A DNA stretch of 64,000 nt from Mycteria americana (lineage: Eukaryota > Chordata > Aves > Ciconiiformes > Ciconiidae). The position numbers and the translations under genes were made by a program. The stretch spans positions 37,811,501 through 37,875,500 of the forward strand of contig NC_134368.1 of assembly GCF_035582795.1 (NCBI RefSeq), written 5' to 3'. Shown here piece by piece: positions 51,450 through 64,000 of the stretch (position 1 is its first letter; each line of letters begins with the position of its first letter). Under the pieces are notes generated by a model. That model saw only the letters and a program-made list of their open reading frames with translations. It was not told the DNA's origin and made no database searches.

Positions 51450-52320
51450 TGTGCAGTCAGCGGCGTGCCAGCAGAAAGACGGGTGCTGACAGAGAGCAGT
51501 GCAAACCATGGGGTCTCCCGAGGCCGAGCGGCAGATCAGATTTGGAAAGGGATCTGCCTCCGCCCCCCGCCGGGCCGCGACACGCACCCCTGCCCTCTGC
51601 CGCAGCTCAGCTCGGCTCGCGTGGGGTTTGTCTGGGGGGCCGCTGCCACAGATGCCACAAAAACAGAGCGCCACGACGCATCGCCTCCCCCTCCCCTTCT
51701 GCTGAGACGATTTTAACCTTACAAAAAATTAACAGATCTGACTGCGGGACCCTTCCTCCTCTGCCCGCCCGGCGAGCGGAGCCCGGCGGGGCCGCGACTG
51801 CGGTACGGGAAGCGATGAACCCACGGCCCCGCCGAGGGAAGCCGATGAACCCACGGCCGCGCCGAGGGAAGCGATCAACCCACGGCCGCGCCGAGGGAAG
51901 CCGGCGAACCCACGGCCGCGCCATCCCCGCGCCTGGAGGGGCCTCTAGCGGCCCCCGCCGCCGCGCAGCCCCGCCCGGCCCCGCGTCCCCAGCCCCGCCG
52001 CCACGGCGAGGGGCTCCCCGCCGGCAGCCCTCACCCCACCCACCCCAACAGCAGCAGCTCCACCCGATTCCTGCTTTGGAAGCACCGTCACTCCCAACCG
52101 TCCCCTTCCCTGCAACGGAACGCCAAGGATGTGAGAGCTGCTGCTGCTGCTGCTGGCTTTTTGAACTGCACGGCATCCCTGTTCACCCACACAGGGAACG
52201 TATTCACAAGGTCCCCACGCGCTCCACAGACTTCGCTTTCCAGAACTGGCCCCCGGAGTCGGTGGAAACGCAACTGCAAAACAGTCGGCGCTGGCGAGGA
52301 TGCAGATCAACCCGCGGCTG
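51450..52320. promoter_or_regulatory. Second CpG-rich island, possible unassigned promoter
   Basis: A compact GC- and CG-rich block stands out from AT-rich surroundings, densest at 51.75-52.05 kb, and includes the 29/30-bp minisatellite. CpG islands in vertebrates often mark promoters, so this could serve a distal STOX2 start, a noncoding RNA, or nothing but a GC-rich repeat. A plus-strand open frame of 377 codons (51449-52582) crosses it; its composition (Pro/Arg/Ala-rich, echoing the repeat) suggests chance rather than a protein. No strong splice donor was recognised on either strand. Confidence 0.5.
51808..51922 (+). repeat. GC-rich minisatellite, four units of 29/30 bp
   Basis: Four adjacent units share the backbone GGAAGC(C)GATGAACCCACGG followed by CCGCGCCGAG. 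Their lengths are 29, 30, 29 and a truncated 27 bases, starting at 51808, 51837, 51867 and 51896. The extra C in units 2 and 4 gives an alternating pattern, hinting that a two-unit block was duplicated. Confidence 0.92.
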
Positions 52321-52939
52321 CCACCCAAGCTGCCGACACTGGCCCCGGGACCAGTGGACACCGGCTTTCTTCCACAGCCTGCTTGCCACGGGCTTGCCAT
52401 CTCCCCCCCTCCCCTGCATGGATGGCCCAAACCCTCATCACTGGAAGAGGCACCCCAACAACTGGAGGGCCAGCATGCTTGGGGTGAGCAGGCTCCAGCC
52501 AGCACAGACAACTTCATTTTTATCTTATTTCATCTTATTTTTCTTCCAGTTTCCTGCAACAAAACCTGGATTTGCAACATGATCTTGGTCAAGTCGTACA
52601 GTCTGTCAGTGTTCACCCATCAATTTGGAAAAGGGGGATGACGGCGAGGCTGAAGGCTAGGATGACTTCAGGGCTGTATTCGCTGCATCACAGATAACCA
52701 CCCCACTCGCCCTCCCGGTGCTCCCCCACGGGGATGCAGTTAGGCAGGCAGCAGTCAGTCACTTATGGAAACATTTGCTGCGACACAATTTCCCACTAAC
52801 ACCAAGTTTAGCACAATCACGGTGGAGTCCCTTTTTTACTCCCATTTAGAAGCGGATCACCAAAGGGAGTGCAAGCCCAGGCCATGCCGCATTTTGCTCG
52901 CCTCCGAAGCCCATGTTCATGGGTAATGTTGCTAAATAA

Positions 52940-53345
52940 GGCTGTTCAGGTGGGAAGGGACCTTGGGAAGTCTCCAGCCACCCGCTCAAAGCAGGGACAA
53001 CCCTGACTTCACATGAGGTTGCACAGCGCTTGGTCCAGTTGGGCCTTGAAAACCTCCAAGGACATAGCTCCTAGAGCCCCTCTGAGTGATTTGTCAATGC
53101 TTAATTATCCTCATGGAGATTTTATTTTTCAAATATTTTTGTCAGAAAATCCCATTTCAGTTTGCAACCATTGTCCCTTGGAGCCTGGCTCCATCTTTTC
53201 ATTAACTTCCCCATAGGTAGGGGCAGGCTGCTGTAAGGTCTCCCCCAAAGCCATCTCCTCTCCATGCTGAACAAGCCCCTGTCCCTCAGCCTCTTCCATA
53301 GCACGTGCTCCAGGCCCCCGACCATCAGACAGCCCAGTAATTTGA
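52940..53345 (-). mobile_element. CR1 LINE, 3' end fragment (reverse orientation)
   Basis: Read left to right, the segment shows GGTGGGAAGGGACCTTGGGA, then CAGCGCTTGGTCCAGTTGGG and CCTTGAAAACCTCCAAGGAC. It later continues with GCAACCATTGTCCCTTGGAG and CTGAACAAGCCCCTGTCCCT. This is the reverse complement of the standard avian CR1 3' region, including the part where the element normally reads into its UTR. It is 5'-truncated, diverged and without coding capacity. Confidence 0.88.
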
Positions 53346-56300
53346 CTGTTTTACATGACGCGCTACTCATATTTTATAAAAATTAACACAAATGCTAAAA
53401 CACGTGTGAAGCCACAGGTCAAAGATTTGATAGTGCTCTAACAAAACAGCAACAAACTTACCAGCTATGCATTTGTTTAAAGAAAAGGCAGACAGTAGAG
53501 ATTATCTATGGTTTAAAATAGGGGCATGGCTTCTTCAAGGCAGCAGAGGGAACCTACTTCCCATTTTTCACATGCCTCACTGTGAAACACACATGAATAT
53601 ACTTAACTCCTTGGAAACTTAATGCCTTCAATATGAGTCATGCTCCGAAATGCTAGTGTGCTTTATACCAAAAGAGTCCTCTGATTCACATACCAATCAG
53701 GAGTATAATGATCATTTGATGCAGGTAAATTATATGGAGCAAGAGAGATGTCATATTAGAAAAATACATGCTGCAGTCCAAGAGACTGTGCTCAGTGCCT
53801 AGCACTTGGGGAAAACTAGAAGAATGATTAGCACCTTTGTATACGTCGATGGGAGTGGCAATAATTAAATATTGCAAGGCCCGAATAAAACTCCCAGGTG
53901 AAGGAAGCACAGGAGGCATATCTGGCCAGCCCGGGAGGTTACTCCAGCAGCAGCCCTCCTCCTCTGCTACGGCCACAAGCCACATCCTTGGGCAGAGCTG
54001 CTAAGAAGTGCCAGCTGGAGCGAGTACACCCAAGCCCGGCTCATGTACACCTTCAGGCGCCCTGGCAAGTCATTGCTGTATAAGTAGGAAATTCAGCCTC
54101 TGTGCAAAACGACTTCAGCATACCCAGTGAGTTGACACTGGCAAGAGCTGCCACCCAAATGTATGCTCAAACACAGCACCCTGGCTCAGGGACACGGAAT
54201 AAAGCTCACAGATTCAGCTGCCTTTCCGCAATCCGGGAAGACAACACCAAAACCACCCAGCCAGACTGGTTAGCTGGCTATTCTGCTCCTCCGCATCGGA
54301 ATCAGGATTTCCAACTTGCTCCCCAAGCAAGCTGGAAAGGTGAGTTGTCACCATGACAGAGCTGCACCGAGACACGATGAAATCACCGGCAAGGCTCCCA
54401 TTGACCACAGGTAAACTCAACCGCACACCGCAACAGGCTCCAAAGAAACTTGACAAAGACAAAAATTAACACCACTACTATTTTGGATGCAAAAAAAAGT
54501 TATTTCTTGTTCTTTTTCATGTTACATTTCCGGGGACATCATTTGGAAGCTTATCTTCAACTAGTGGCTAATCACTTCTTTTTTTTTCCCATTGGTTATG
54601 TTTCAAAGGGAAAAGCATCACGCTAATTCCAAAAAAGGAGGTATCGGAACAGTCAGCGGGCTGTGCAGACTCTCCGCGAGCTACAAAGCTATTGATCCGG
54701 AAGACACACATCTTTCTTCTTTCAGCTGCGATCGATCGCTATTTTTCAAACTAACCAACGCAGAAAAAATCTCCATTATCACTCAGCATGCCAAAGCATA
54801 CTCGCACTGCTCCAACACGTTACGCTGGAATTAAAACAAAGAGTTATTTCTGGTTTGTTTTATTTCCTTGCTAATGTGGTGACTGTTTTAGGATCCTTTG
54901 CCGAGAGCAGCCACCCTTTACGGAGAGCTAATAAAGTTAACATCAAAAGCAGTTGTGTCCTGGACCAGACCAGTGCCAGCGATCAGGTGGAAGCTGCAGG
55001 GCTGCAGTGCAGCACGCTGCGCCCGGCACCGACGTGCTGTATAAAGCATGGACGAGATTCTATGGATTCTGTACTAACCAGAAGTGAATTAAAACTGTTG
55101 ATACATTTGGGGTGTTGCTTAATGAACAAGGTAAGCTTCCCCAGGTTTTAAAGGCTGCTTGTTAGCTACTTTCTGCTTGGCTACCCGGTGGGGTGTATAG
55201 CGATTAATAGCTGTGCCTATTGGCAGCAGGTCACTGCTAAACCAGTGTTAACCACTACCTATCTATCTCTGTTCCTGAGACCCTTACAGGAGAAGTCAGC
55301 TAAGCATAAAGCAAGGTTACAAACTGGGAGCGTGCAAGATGGATGCTGACGAGGTGTCCTGGGGCTGCGGGGGTGAGCTGCAGCACTGGGGAGCAGCAAG
55401 GAGCCATCCTCCCTCCCGCTCCGGGGGCCTCTGCAGCCCAGCATCGCACAGGTTGGACGGCAAATACACCTCGCTGATCCTCTGCCACCCTTGCAGCTCT
55501 GTGCATCTTGGGGTGCTTTGGGAAGGACGGCGTGAGGCACCGACGCCTTGCCAGCCTTGGAGGGAACGAGCAAGAGGGAACGAATTCAGTGTCATGGGCA
55601 GCAGCAGGGCTGGGGTGAGCGAAGATGAGTCCCACCCTGCGTGCAAGAGGCTACCAAAAGGCTTTGAGAACAACCCACTGCACCACGGCAGGGAGAGGGT
55701 CTGGACACGAACGCCATGGGATCAACAGAGAGACTCCCGCCAGCTCGAGCACGTTCACAGCACGAGAGGCATCACAGCACCCTGCCAGAGCCGGGACCCG
55801 GCTACAAAGGGCTGGCAACCAGGGTGCTAATTCATAATGCATCCGTAAACACCTTTATTTTTCTGGAGCTACATCAAGGTCTGGAAGCAGAAAAAACAGT
55901 TCCTCCAAGCCAAAACTTGGCACAGCGGCCCCGCTTGTGATTACTGAAAAGCCAACACATTCCCAGGACAGTTAATAACACCGTGCTCTGCTTAGAAAGG
56001 AGGACTCCACAGAAACAGAAGTGCAATAAACGGAGAGGCAGCAGTTCCACCAAAACACCAAAGTTACGGTTGCAGGGGATTGCAAACGGGTTGGGGGTCA
56101 ATGACACACAGCTTGTGCAAAGACCACCAAAGCATGCACTTACAGGATATCACAGGCAGAGGCTGAGGCAGCTATTTCTCTCTGCTCAGCAGCCGTGAGG
56201 CTTCAGATGGAGACTTTGCCCAGCCTGGGAAATAACCCTTTCAGAAAAAGGCAGGCACGTTTGTGATAGAGTCCAAGAAGCAAGCAACAAGAGCCAGAAG

Positions 56301-56560
56301 ACGTTTGGAAACACGATCTGTAGGTAAAAGCTCAGAAGATTAAGAGAAGGTTACAGAGGTGGCAAATACATCCTGAGAATATACAGTCCTGAGACCAGGT
56401 AATTGTACAAAAAGGACAGTCATTACGTGTTCTACTGCACAAAGAAAAACAAACCCCTACTCTACACCTAATAAGTTTTGAGGATATTATGAAAAATCTT
56501 TCTGACTACATGGAGAGTGAAGGCCTGGCACAGGATTTGTTGATGGGTTGTGAAATCACC
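53346..56560. other. Upstream flank without recognised genes
   Basis: Non-coding sequence with a small CG cluster near 54650-54740 and a GC-richer patch at 55340-55830 carrying a 163-codon plus-strand open frame without recognisable domain. No repeats beyond short homopolymers were noted. Confidence 0.5.
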
Positions 56561-56662
56561 CTCATCAGAGGTTTTGAAGATAAACATCTATCCTTCTTGG
56601 GGGCAAGGAGATGGATTAGAAGATATCTTGAAGTCCCTTCTGGCCCTGAATTTCTAAAAGTA
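56561..56662 (+). mobile_element. Short CR1 3' end remnant
   Basis: GGATTAGAAGATATCTTGAA followed by GTCCCTTCTGGCCCTGAATT resembles the CR1 terminus (GGATTAGATGATCTTTAAGG..., TCCCTTCCAACC...). Only about 100 bases are recognisable. Confidence 0.55.
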
Positions 56663-57383
56663 CTCCAGTTCCACTGTTATGCCCTTTCTTGTCAGTAGGC
56701 TCTGGTTATTAGCCTTAAAAAAAAAAAAATTAAAAAAAATAAAAATCTTGTCCTTCATTTAGTTCTGTGATGCCAATTCTCATTTTCTCCCCTCTTTGTC
56801 TATTATTTTATTGAGTCATCAGACCATACCTCTGTATGAGTACCTCACCATACCTCAGTAAACAGAACTTCGTGCGTTTATACATATAACCGCAAGATAT
56901 GTTTATATGTTTATACATATAAACGCATGGTGGATACAGAAAACATCAGCCCTGCCACCTTTATAACAAAATACATTGAATTACTCCATGGAGCATACCC
57001 TTGAGTCTTGCACAACACCCACAGATACTGGATTATCAAAAATAAATAGAGAATTTCGCTACGCAGCAGAAAGAAAGTCAGAGGTGAGGGGCAGCAGTGG
57101 ATAATTGAAAGATTTAAAACAAATATGTAATAGTCCGATCTGTTTCCTGTTTCCAGAAGTGAAGGAATTTCCTGTTTCCAGAACTGGCTATTTAAAGAAA
57201 ATCCTGACAACAGAGGGTTTGGGGTTGGGTTTTTTTTCTAATAATGCCAAATAAAATAAATTAATAGGGCCAGTGTTCCTGAGCACATTCTTTGGAGAGG
57301 AGTGGCCGCCCGTTTGCAAGCCGCACAGATCACCATGCTGCTGGGTGCCTCGGTGGCCGGGCTCAGCCGCAGCACCCAGCCAT

Positions 57384-57407
57384 GGAGGAGGAGGAGGAGG
57401 AGGAGGA
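57384..57407 (+). repeat. (GGA)8 microsatellite
   Basis: Eight perfect GGA units directly after CAT. Likely polymorphic in length. Confidence 0.9.
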
Positions 57408-57774
57408 AGGCTTAGCAAGCACCTGCAGCCTCTGCACGAGGGCTCTGCCATCAGCCTCTTCTTTCAGCCCATGCCATAAATACTGAGGTCGATCCAGACT
57501 GACTGGCAGGCAGACGGGAACAGCAAAGGGGCCCTACAGCCAGCTCCAAATCTCAGCTGCTGCAATTACTCGGCGAAATACCCAAAGACTTCTTTTCTCC
57601 AAGCATGAAGCTGGATGCTTTTCATTCCAGCTGTTTTCACAGATTAGTCAGTCAAAGAGGAAAAAAATAAAAAGAAATCCTAGATTGCTCACTTGTGGAG
57701 TATTTCTGTCATGTTGTCATTTTAGTAGTTTTCATCTCTGCTCCAGGGCAGTTCAAACAGGTAAAACAAAAAAC

Positions 57775-57794
57775 AAAAAAAAAAAAAAAAAAAG
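57775..57794 (+). repeat. A20 homopolymer
   Basis: Twenty consecutive A preceded by A-rich units with scattered C. No retrotransposon was recognised next to it. Confidence 0.9.
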
Positions 57795-60700
57795 GAAAGG
57801 GGGGGCATGTCTTCAGTTCACAATAGCAGTTGAATGTATGCAAACTGCTTTAGTGTAACATTTAGCAAGGCACTATAGAGAACCGTTTGCTCACTTTCAA
57901 AGCAATTGAAAGGTACAGCCCTGCTGATAACTGCAGGAGAGCTCTGACCTCCTCGCTATAGAAAAAAAGGTTTGAAATTGGAAGTACCCCTCTGTTGTAC
58001 ACTGTGCATTTTGAAAACTTGAATGTTTCATAAACTTTACATAGTTAGAATTGCTTCTTTTTTTTTTTTTTTTTAAGAAAAAAGTTACATTTGCAGGTTT
58101 TCAGCACTTAAGAAGCTAAATTCTGTCCAGGTCAATCCTGAGGAAGAAAAAGCTGCACGGCCGTTTGTACTGTATTGCAGCAGGATTTCATAGTGATTTG
58201 CAAAGGAAAACCAAACAGATTGGGTTGCAGAGGGGTTAGCTGGCCCAGGACTTTCATGCAGGAGATCATGAAGGTAGAGGGAAGCTGGTGCTACTTTTGC
58301 GCTGGGACAGAGCTAGGCGGTGTGACACCCACCGCCCTGCTCAGCTCACACGTGCACAGCCTTGCGGCTAGGGACCCTTCCAGGGTGGTAGAAGAAAAAA
58401 TACACAATAAGGTATTTCTAGTGATGGAAGCAAGGCAGCCTGTGACCAGCCTTCTCCTTCCTGCCCTCCAGAGGCCCGCTTTGTTCTTCTATACCTAAAA
58501 TGACACGGGGCTTATAGCTGCAAAGTCCTAGCCTTCATCTTGAGCCTTAAGCAAAAACGTTAGTGCTCTGCAATCGTCCTGATCTAGAAGTAGAGAGCAG
58601 AGCCTGAGAAGTTCCACCAGTCTTCCTAACACAAGAGTTTCCTGATGCTCTCTTATTCCTGACTCCACAGGAACACATAGACTTACCCATCTGCCAGTTA
58701 TGCAAAACACGTTTAAGCAGGCACAAATCTGGGGGAGAGGAAGGGAGTTGGACAGGATTGCCACTAACTACCCTTCAGCTCCCTTGCATCACTCCTGTGA
58801 TTAAGGCAACCGGAAAGATTTGTTATGGGGAAACAGGAGGAGTGTCCGAACCCAAACTGGGGAGCAGGAGGCAAAGACAACTGGGTAGAGGAGAGGGGCT
58901 AACACTTTCTCTAGCTGCCACTTCACACGATGCAGGGCTACACATAATGCTGGTTTGGCAATGGTTGCTTTGGATGGGAGCAATATTCAAAAAATGTTGC
59001 TTCAGATTTTTGCAACGTTGAAATGAAACATTATTTTGTTATTGATATTATCTCGGCTGTGAAATATTTGGGGCATTTGAGTTAATGCACAGACAAGCGC
59101 CAAGGGATTGAAAGACCAGATTTCCTGCCATTTTGCCCGGAGAAACAGATGCTGAATGGAAACACGCCTGCTCACCCCAGCTGCCAAAACCCAAACTGCC
59201 TATTGCAAAACCTGGTCCATTTTCCTGGACACTTTTTCCACCTGTTTCCTGGTAGGTAAGGACATCTAGCAGTGGCAGGGAAACAGCAGTGTTTAAGGGT
59301 CACGGTGGTAGCACTGCCCATACGAACCGGTGCAAAATCTGTACTCCAGCTCCATTCCCACGGGGGATGTTTTACCCCATCGCACGCCCGGTTTGGTTTT
59401 CTGCACACCAGCAAAACCTGTCCTCGGCACGAGCAGTCTGCAAGGGACGGCCTTCCTGTGGCCGGCAACAAGGAGAGCTCGCATGGAGACCAGCAAAATG
59501 GCATTGTGGCAACACCAGCTTGCCAAGCCTGCCCAGAGGTGGCCCGTCCACGTGATGGTCAACCCAAGCAGCTGCCCTGGGCAGCCCCGAACAAGGAAGC
59601 TCCTGAGTTGAGGTGAAACCCTCTTTCTAACATCCTCCACAGCCCAATGCTTTTTCTGGGCTGCACTTTCAGAGGGGGCTAGGCACAACCAGGCTTAGGA
59701 GACCCCGGAAGGTCTGCAAGAACTTTTCACAGTGGCATTTGAGTTTCTTTCCACAAGTTAAGAGAACTTCTTGCAGCCAGGAGCTATCACAGGGCTTGGC
59801 CAGAGTTGTAAAGACATTGCGTCCATCTGACCACACAGGAGTTGCAAACGTTATTGCACGTGATTGACAGAGACTACAGTGTTTGCCACGATGCCATAGG
59901 ACTCCCAACGTGCAACCACAGCAGCGTTCCTGGGATCTCAGGGCCTGAAAAGGCGGTGAGCTTGGGACGCGTTTAAACAGCTCCAAACCATTACAGATGC
60001 TAAAAGGCAAATTCTCACCTCCTCGCTCACTCTTCCCATAGAGGAATACCGAGCCAGCCACGTCGAGCCCCTGACAGCATCGCCGAGAGCCACGCGAGAT
60101 GTTTCCTTACCGGCAAAGGACCGAAGCTGCCTCCTGAACGAGCATCCTCAGAAGCAGAGCAGACCTTGAAACGAGCCTGCAGAATCATGCCCAAAAGTCA
60201 GGATAATACATCACAAGTAGCAGTAAGTTATTCAGTGATCTGAAGCACCAAACCTCCAAGACCTGCAGTCATTCAGGAAGTCTGGAACAAGGCAAAATTA
60301 GCTCTGATTTCAAAAGCAGCAGAACAAGTGCAAGCTTGACAGCAAGGACTCTGCAGCTCCTGACCTTTGGAAAATATTGGAAAAGGTATTAAGCAAGGGG
60401 GAAAAAAAAAAAAAAGAAATTAAAAAAACAGTACATGCCTAGACTGCCTCTACCCTACCATTCTACAGCTGAGCACTTCCCAACATACATCTCCCATGAG
60501 GCGGAGGTGGCTGGCAGGGCCAAGAAAGGAGGGCTCCCGAGGCCAGCGGTAATGACCTAAGTGACATGACTAATGAGAGCAGGAATCAGTAAGCCTCACT
60601 TACATGCTTGCCGTCATCACTGCCAACGCCAGCGGGAAGCACCCGCCAAGAAAAATCTGGTCTAGACGACAGCAAGGCGTGGAGCTGCCTACCAGCTGGG

Positions 60701-63240
60701 GATGCAGCGACCGATGCTTCCAGTTCCATTTCTCACTTACTCCACCAGACTACAACACCTTGCTTCATCGGGAGAAACAGATGCAGAGGAACCAGACACG
60801 GTATTTTCTTTTCGACGTCAAAACAATAGACGGGAGCAAGTTTGTCCACTTTCTTGGCATATAAACTGTGTCCCACACAACACAAATGAGGACATCAGGT
60901 ATTAAATTGAGGGCTGGCTGAATGGGAGTTTTTAAGTGTGGGATGCTGCAGGGTTTTCCTCCCTCACCATGTACAACTAGTGGCCTGGATCCTGCATATT
61001 TCTGGCTTTCTGCGCTGTGATTTTACGCTACAGGGACTTCAGTCTGAATTAGTAAGACAGCTTGCACATGAAGAAAATATTTAACTAATATTTAAAAACA
61101 AGTTCTGGGTTTGGTTTTTAAGTATAACTGAAAAAAAAAAATTAAAATTACTGTGTGTAGGCTAGGTGCTTGAAAAAGTTATTGCGAGATATTCTAACAC
61201 CGTTCCTGCAAAAACTTTATCATCATGAATTACTTGGTGCACAAATAATTCTCCAAACTTAGGTATCTAGATCAAAGTTATTCAGGCCATTCAGATAAAC
61301 AAGCAATTGCTTATCACATCAAAACCAAGTACAGGGTCACTTTCCCCTTGTTCTTTTACAGCTAAAACAATTTCATTATATGTACTTCAATTTTTAAGCG
61401 CTGTTGAGATACCATTTACATTTAATAACTTCCATTTCACATAGGAGCCGTGGAGGACGGTCAGCTGGAAGAGACAACAGCAGTGACACAGGGAGGGAGG
61501 AGGAAGAAGGCGGCTTACACATGCAGAAAAGAAAATATTATCAGCATCATCTCCACACAACAGGAAAGCAAAACAGCAATGAAACTGGAAAAGGAGAAAA
61601 GTGGGGGGAAAAAGGCAAATAATACATCGGGTAGGTCACACTACGCAGGAAAATGGCTAGACTGAAACTAGCTCGCAGACATCAGGAATACTCTGATACT
61701 AAGATTTTTTTCAGACCACATCAATGAATTTATATTTCACCTACTGAAAAGAGTAATCAGGGCTCTCTGTTTTATCTGAAGGACATAACTTTGTTACTGG
61801 AAGATACCACTATTGGCATAAGCTGGATAAGCACAATGAAATCAAATAAAAGATGCAAGGCAACAGGACAAAAACATGAAAGAGAGAGTGAAAATTTCAT
61901 CAGCTGCAGGATGGCAAAGCACCTTAGGGCTTTTAAAAGTTAGGGGCCCTCTGAAATATTTATACTTAATATTCATTTTACCTAACTGCACTCTCATGTT
62001 TATATCTGTCCAAACCTTTTGGATCACTATCAGCTCCCCAAACTTTTCACGTCCGACTCCGCAATCAGATTTCTCCTTGAAGACATTATAAAAATTACGT
62101 GACTTTGAAGATCAGCTCCAAACCCCTTGAAATGACCTCACTGATTGCCTGCCACTTTCAGGCCAAGCAGCCTTAGAGTCAGGAGACGGAGGAATCACTA
62201 ATAACAACAGGTCTTGCATCTTGAAACTGTCTCCTCCTACATGCACCTTCTACAGTGAGACCAGGACACATATATATTCCTTAAATCCAAGGCATAAGCC
62301 TTTGCCTGTAGGCTTGCTACAGAATTGTATTGGCTACAGCACAATACAATTCTTTGTACAATCATTCCATATTACATTTTTTCTAACATACCGGTTTATT
62401 TACAGGGTTTAAACATTTACTTTTAAATGGAAAGATTTAAAATAGACGTCTAATATCTAATATACATGCAATATCTGTACCTATCCTCAGAAGATCACGA
62501 CCCATCTGGATAGCATGCACATTATCAGCGCTCCAGGGGTCAGTTTAGCCTGCCTCCAAAATGTCAAAGTCCCTTCCAAAGCAGATTCCTCCCATGTTAA
62601 GCTTAATCCTGTAAAAAGCAGTAAAGACATGTCATCCACGTTCACAGAGCGTGTCTTACGACCCCAAATCTGAAGGGTCATTCATCAGGGAAAGAGAAGT
62701 TACTATTCCCATTGCTCCCATACCACTCAGGGAAATGGGGGCTCCAGTATGCCTTGACCCAACCCCACAAAGCAACTTCTCGGGGCTGACAGATGTGGAT
62801 TTCACCACATACCTATGACAACAGTTTACACGGATTAGCCGATTTGACTCACTTCTGCTCTTTTGAAATATTAATACAGCTTCAAATTATCTAGGCTCCC
62901 TGGTCAGAAGAGGAACATTTTGCTTTATTCAGGTTCAAAGCATGCTTTCTCCCCCCTAAGTTTTCATTCTCTTCTCACCACCCTCACCCTTTGAAGTGGC
63001 CGGCTGGCTAATGCCAGGCATATTTGCCAGCCTTGTAGGTCACAGCCCAGCTGGGCAGGCTAGCACCACTGCTCAGGTGCTGCCCAGACAGACATGGGAA
63101 GCCCAGGTTTCCTAATCACGGGTGTTCCCATTGCATGGTCAGACAAATTCAGTACAATAGGCCCAATAATTAAATAGCAAGCTCATATTTGGTGCTTTAC
63201 ATCCATATGCTCCAAACACATTAAAAGAGAAGTGTATTAT

Positions 63241-63335
63241 TCTTGCCATTTGCAGTACGGGGAAACTGAGGCATGGAGAGATGAATTTCCCTACTAGGTT
63301 CACGTAGTGGGTTGAAACAAAGCTTGGGAGGAGAC
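63241..63335 (-). mobile_element. Ancient SINE fragment, MIR-like
   Basis: GGGGAAACTGAGGCATGGAG, followed by AGATGAATTTCCCTAC and then CACGTAGTGGGTTGAAACAA, parallels the reverse complement of the MIR 3' half (GGGGAAACTGAGGCACAGAG..., GACTTGCCCAAGG..., CACACAGTGGGTCAG...). The first 15 bases are a clean match; the rest is diverged. Confidence 0.55.
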
Positions 63336-64000
63336 CTGTTAGCACAAGTTTGAACCTAAATAGCACAGAAAATGAAGTTATTATCTGCATTCCATCGACT
63401 CCTGTACCATATGGTTAGATGTGGGCACGAGTCCAAGCTAAGCACCCAAATGACTCCTTCAGCTCTAATGCAACAAACAAACCCCAAAACTCGCATCCTC
63501 ATATTAATCAGAGTAATCCTTTAAGCTTTGCCTGCATTTCTGCTGACACTATGTTATGAGCATCTATGCTGAAAATTGAACCAAGGGTAAACCTAGCAGA
63601 AGGGCACAGCCTCTAACACTACATATACTTGATCCCATCTTCCCAAACCTCTCAGCTTCCGAGAGCGTTTTTTTTTTTCATATGACTACAGGCTCTTTCC
63701 ATTCCTGGTAAGATGGTATTTTAAAGTATGCTTTAACAAAGCTCTTGCTGAGAGCACCTTGGTTCCTGATTACATCTCCAGCACGTGTCAGGAAGATACT
63801 GCACACACTAATTACTCTTTAGCAAAATCAGAGATTCTGATATTTAATAACTCAGTGTCTGCGATACAAGAACTAGCAAGTCTTTTATTATTAAATATTG
63901 TACAGCTTACCAAATAGAAGAAAAAACAAATGAAAACCAGCTATAAATTGTCTTTATTTCCTTTGAAAACTGCTTTGTTCTGCTGCCCCGCTGCTTGAAG
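63336..64000. other. Right-end flank, nothing recognised
   Basis: AT-rich sequence with a short T run near 63669-63678. No exon, repeat family or RNA gene was recognised before the window ends. Confidence 0.5.

Larger units (their letters stand above)
56663..63240. other. Upstream flank without recognised genes
   Basis: Non-coding sequence with a (GGA)8 microsatellite (57384-57407), an A20 tract (57775-57794) and a T17 tract (58058-58074). Open frames up to 131 codons (59293-59688, minus) and 130 codons (59669-60061, minus) show no recognisable domain. Confidence 0.5.

Noticed and set aside
51449..52582. 377-codon open frame on the plus strand, the longest in the window
   Set aside because: It crosses the second CpG island and minisatellite, where stops are rare. 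The translation is low-complexity Pro/Arg/Ala with repeat echoes and no domain, and long frames also exist on the opposite strand.
1..64000. CRISPR arrays, operons, phage or plasmid modules, tRNA or rRNA genes
   Set aside because: No regularly spaced repeats with unique spacers, no dense coding, and no recognisable tRNA, rRNA or small nuclear RNA sequences were seen; the DNA is vertebrate-type.

Overview
This window looks like vertebrate, most likely avian, nuclear DNA. There is no bacterial-style gene packing. Most of it is AT-leaning non-coding sequence, with two GC/CpG-rich peaks. The recognisable interspersed repeats are a few CR1 LINE 3' ends, two of them clear, plus two faint MIR-like fragments; this sparse, CR1-dominated content is typical of birds. 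The species cannot be told from the sequence.

One gene is recognised with confidence: the first coding exon of STOX2 (storkhead box 2) on the minus strand at 15890-16055. It reads 55 codons plus one base from an ATG that follows an in-frame stop, and it ends at a GT splice donor. It sits at the edge of a CpG island (about 15770-17760) that should hold the promoter and 5' UTR. In the window's own coordinates the gene therefore runs leftwards. Positions 1-15889 are the start of intron 1, and the winged-helix exon and the long downstream exons lie off the left end. No other STOX2 exon was found here.

Everything to the right of the island (about 17.8-64 kb) is upstream flank. If synteny follows human, the next gene that way would be TRAPPC11, but none of its exons were seen. 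This flank carries a second CpG-rich segment with a 29/30-bp minisatellite (51.5-52.3 kb), CR1 fragments, a recent 140-bp direct duplication with a hairpin at its edge (29.0 and 29.8 kb), short tandem duplications, and several structure-prone tracts (G-rich, alternating purine-pyrimidine, polypurine). It also carries a speculative minus-strand alternative first exon near 41.2-41.8 kb, whose donor has the right phase for STOX2 exon 2.

No CRISPR array, operon, RNA gene or intact transposon was found, and no novel multi-gene system is visible. The most useful leads are promoter-level: a ZNF143/STAF-like site, two weak uORFs, a 77-bp polypurine tract and a G-quadruplex-prone run beside STOX2 exon 1.
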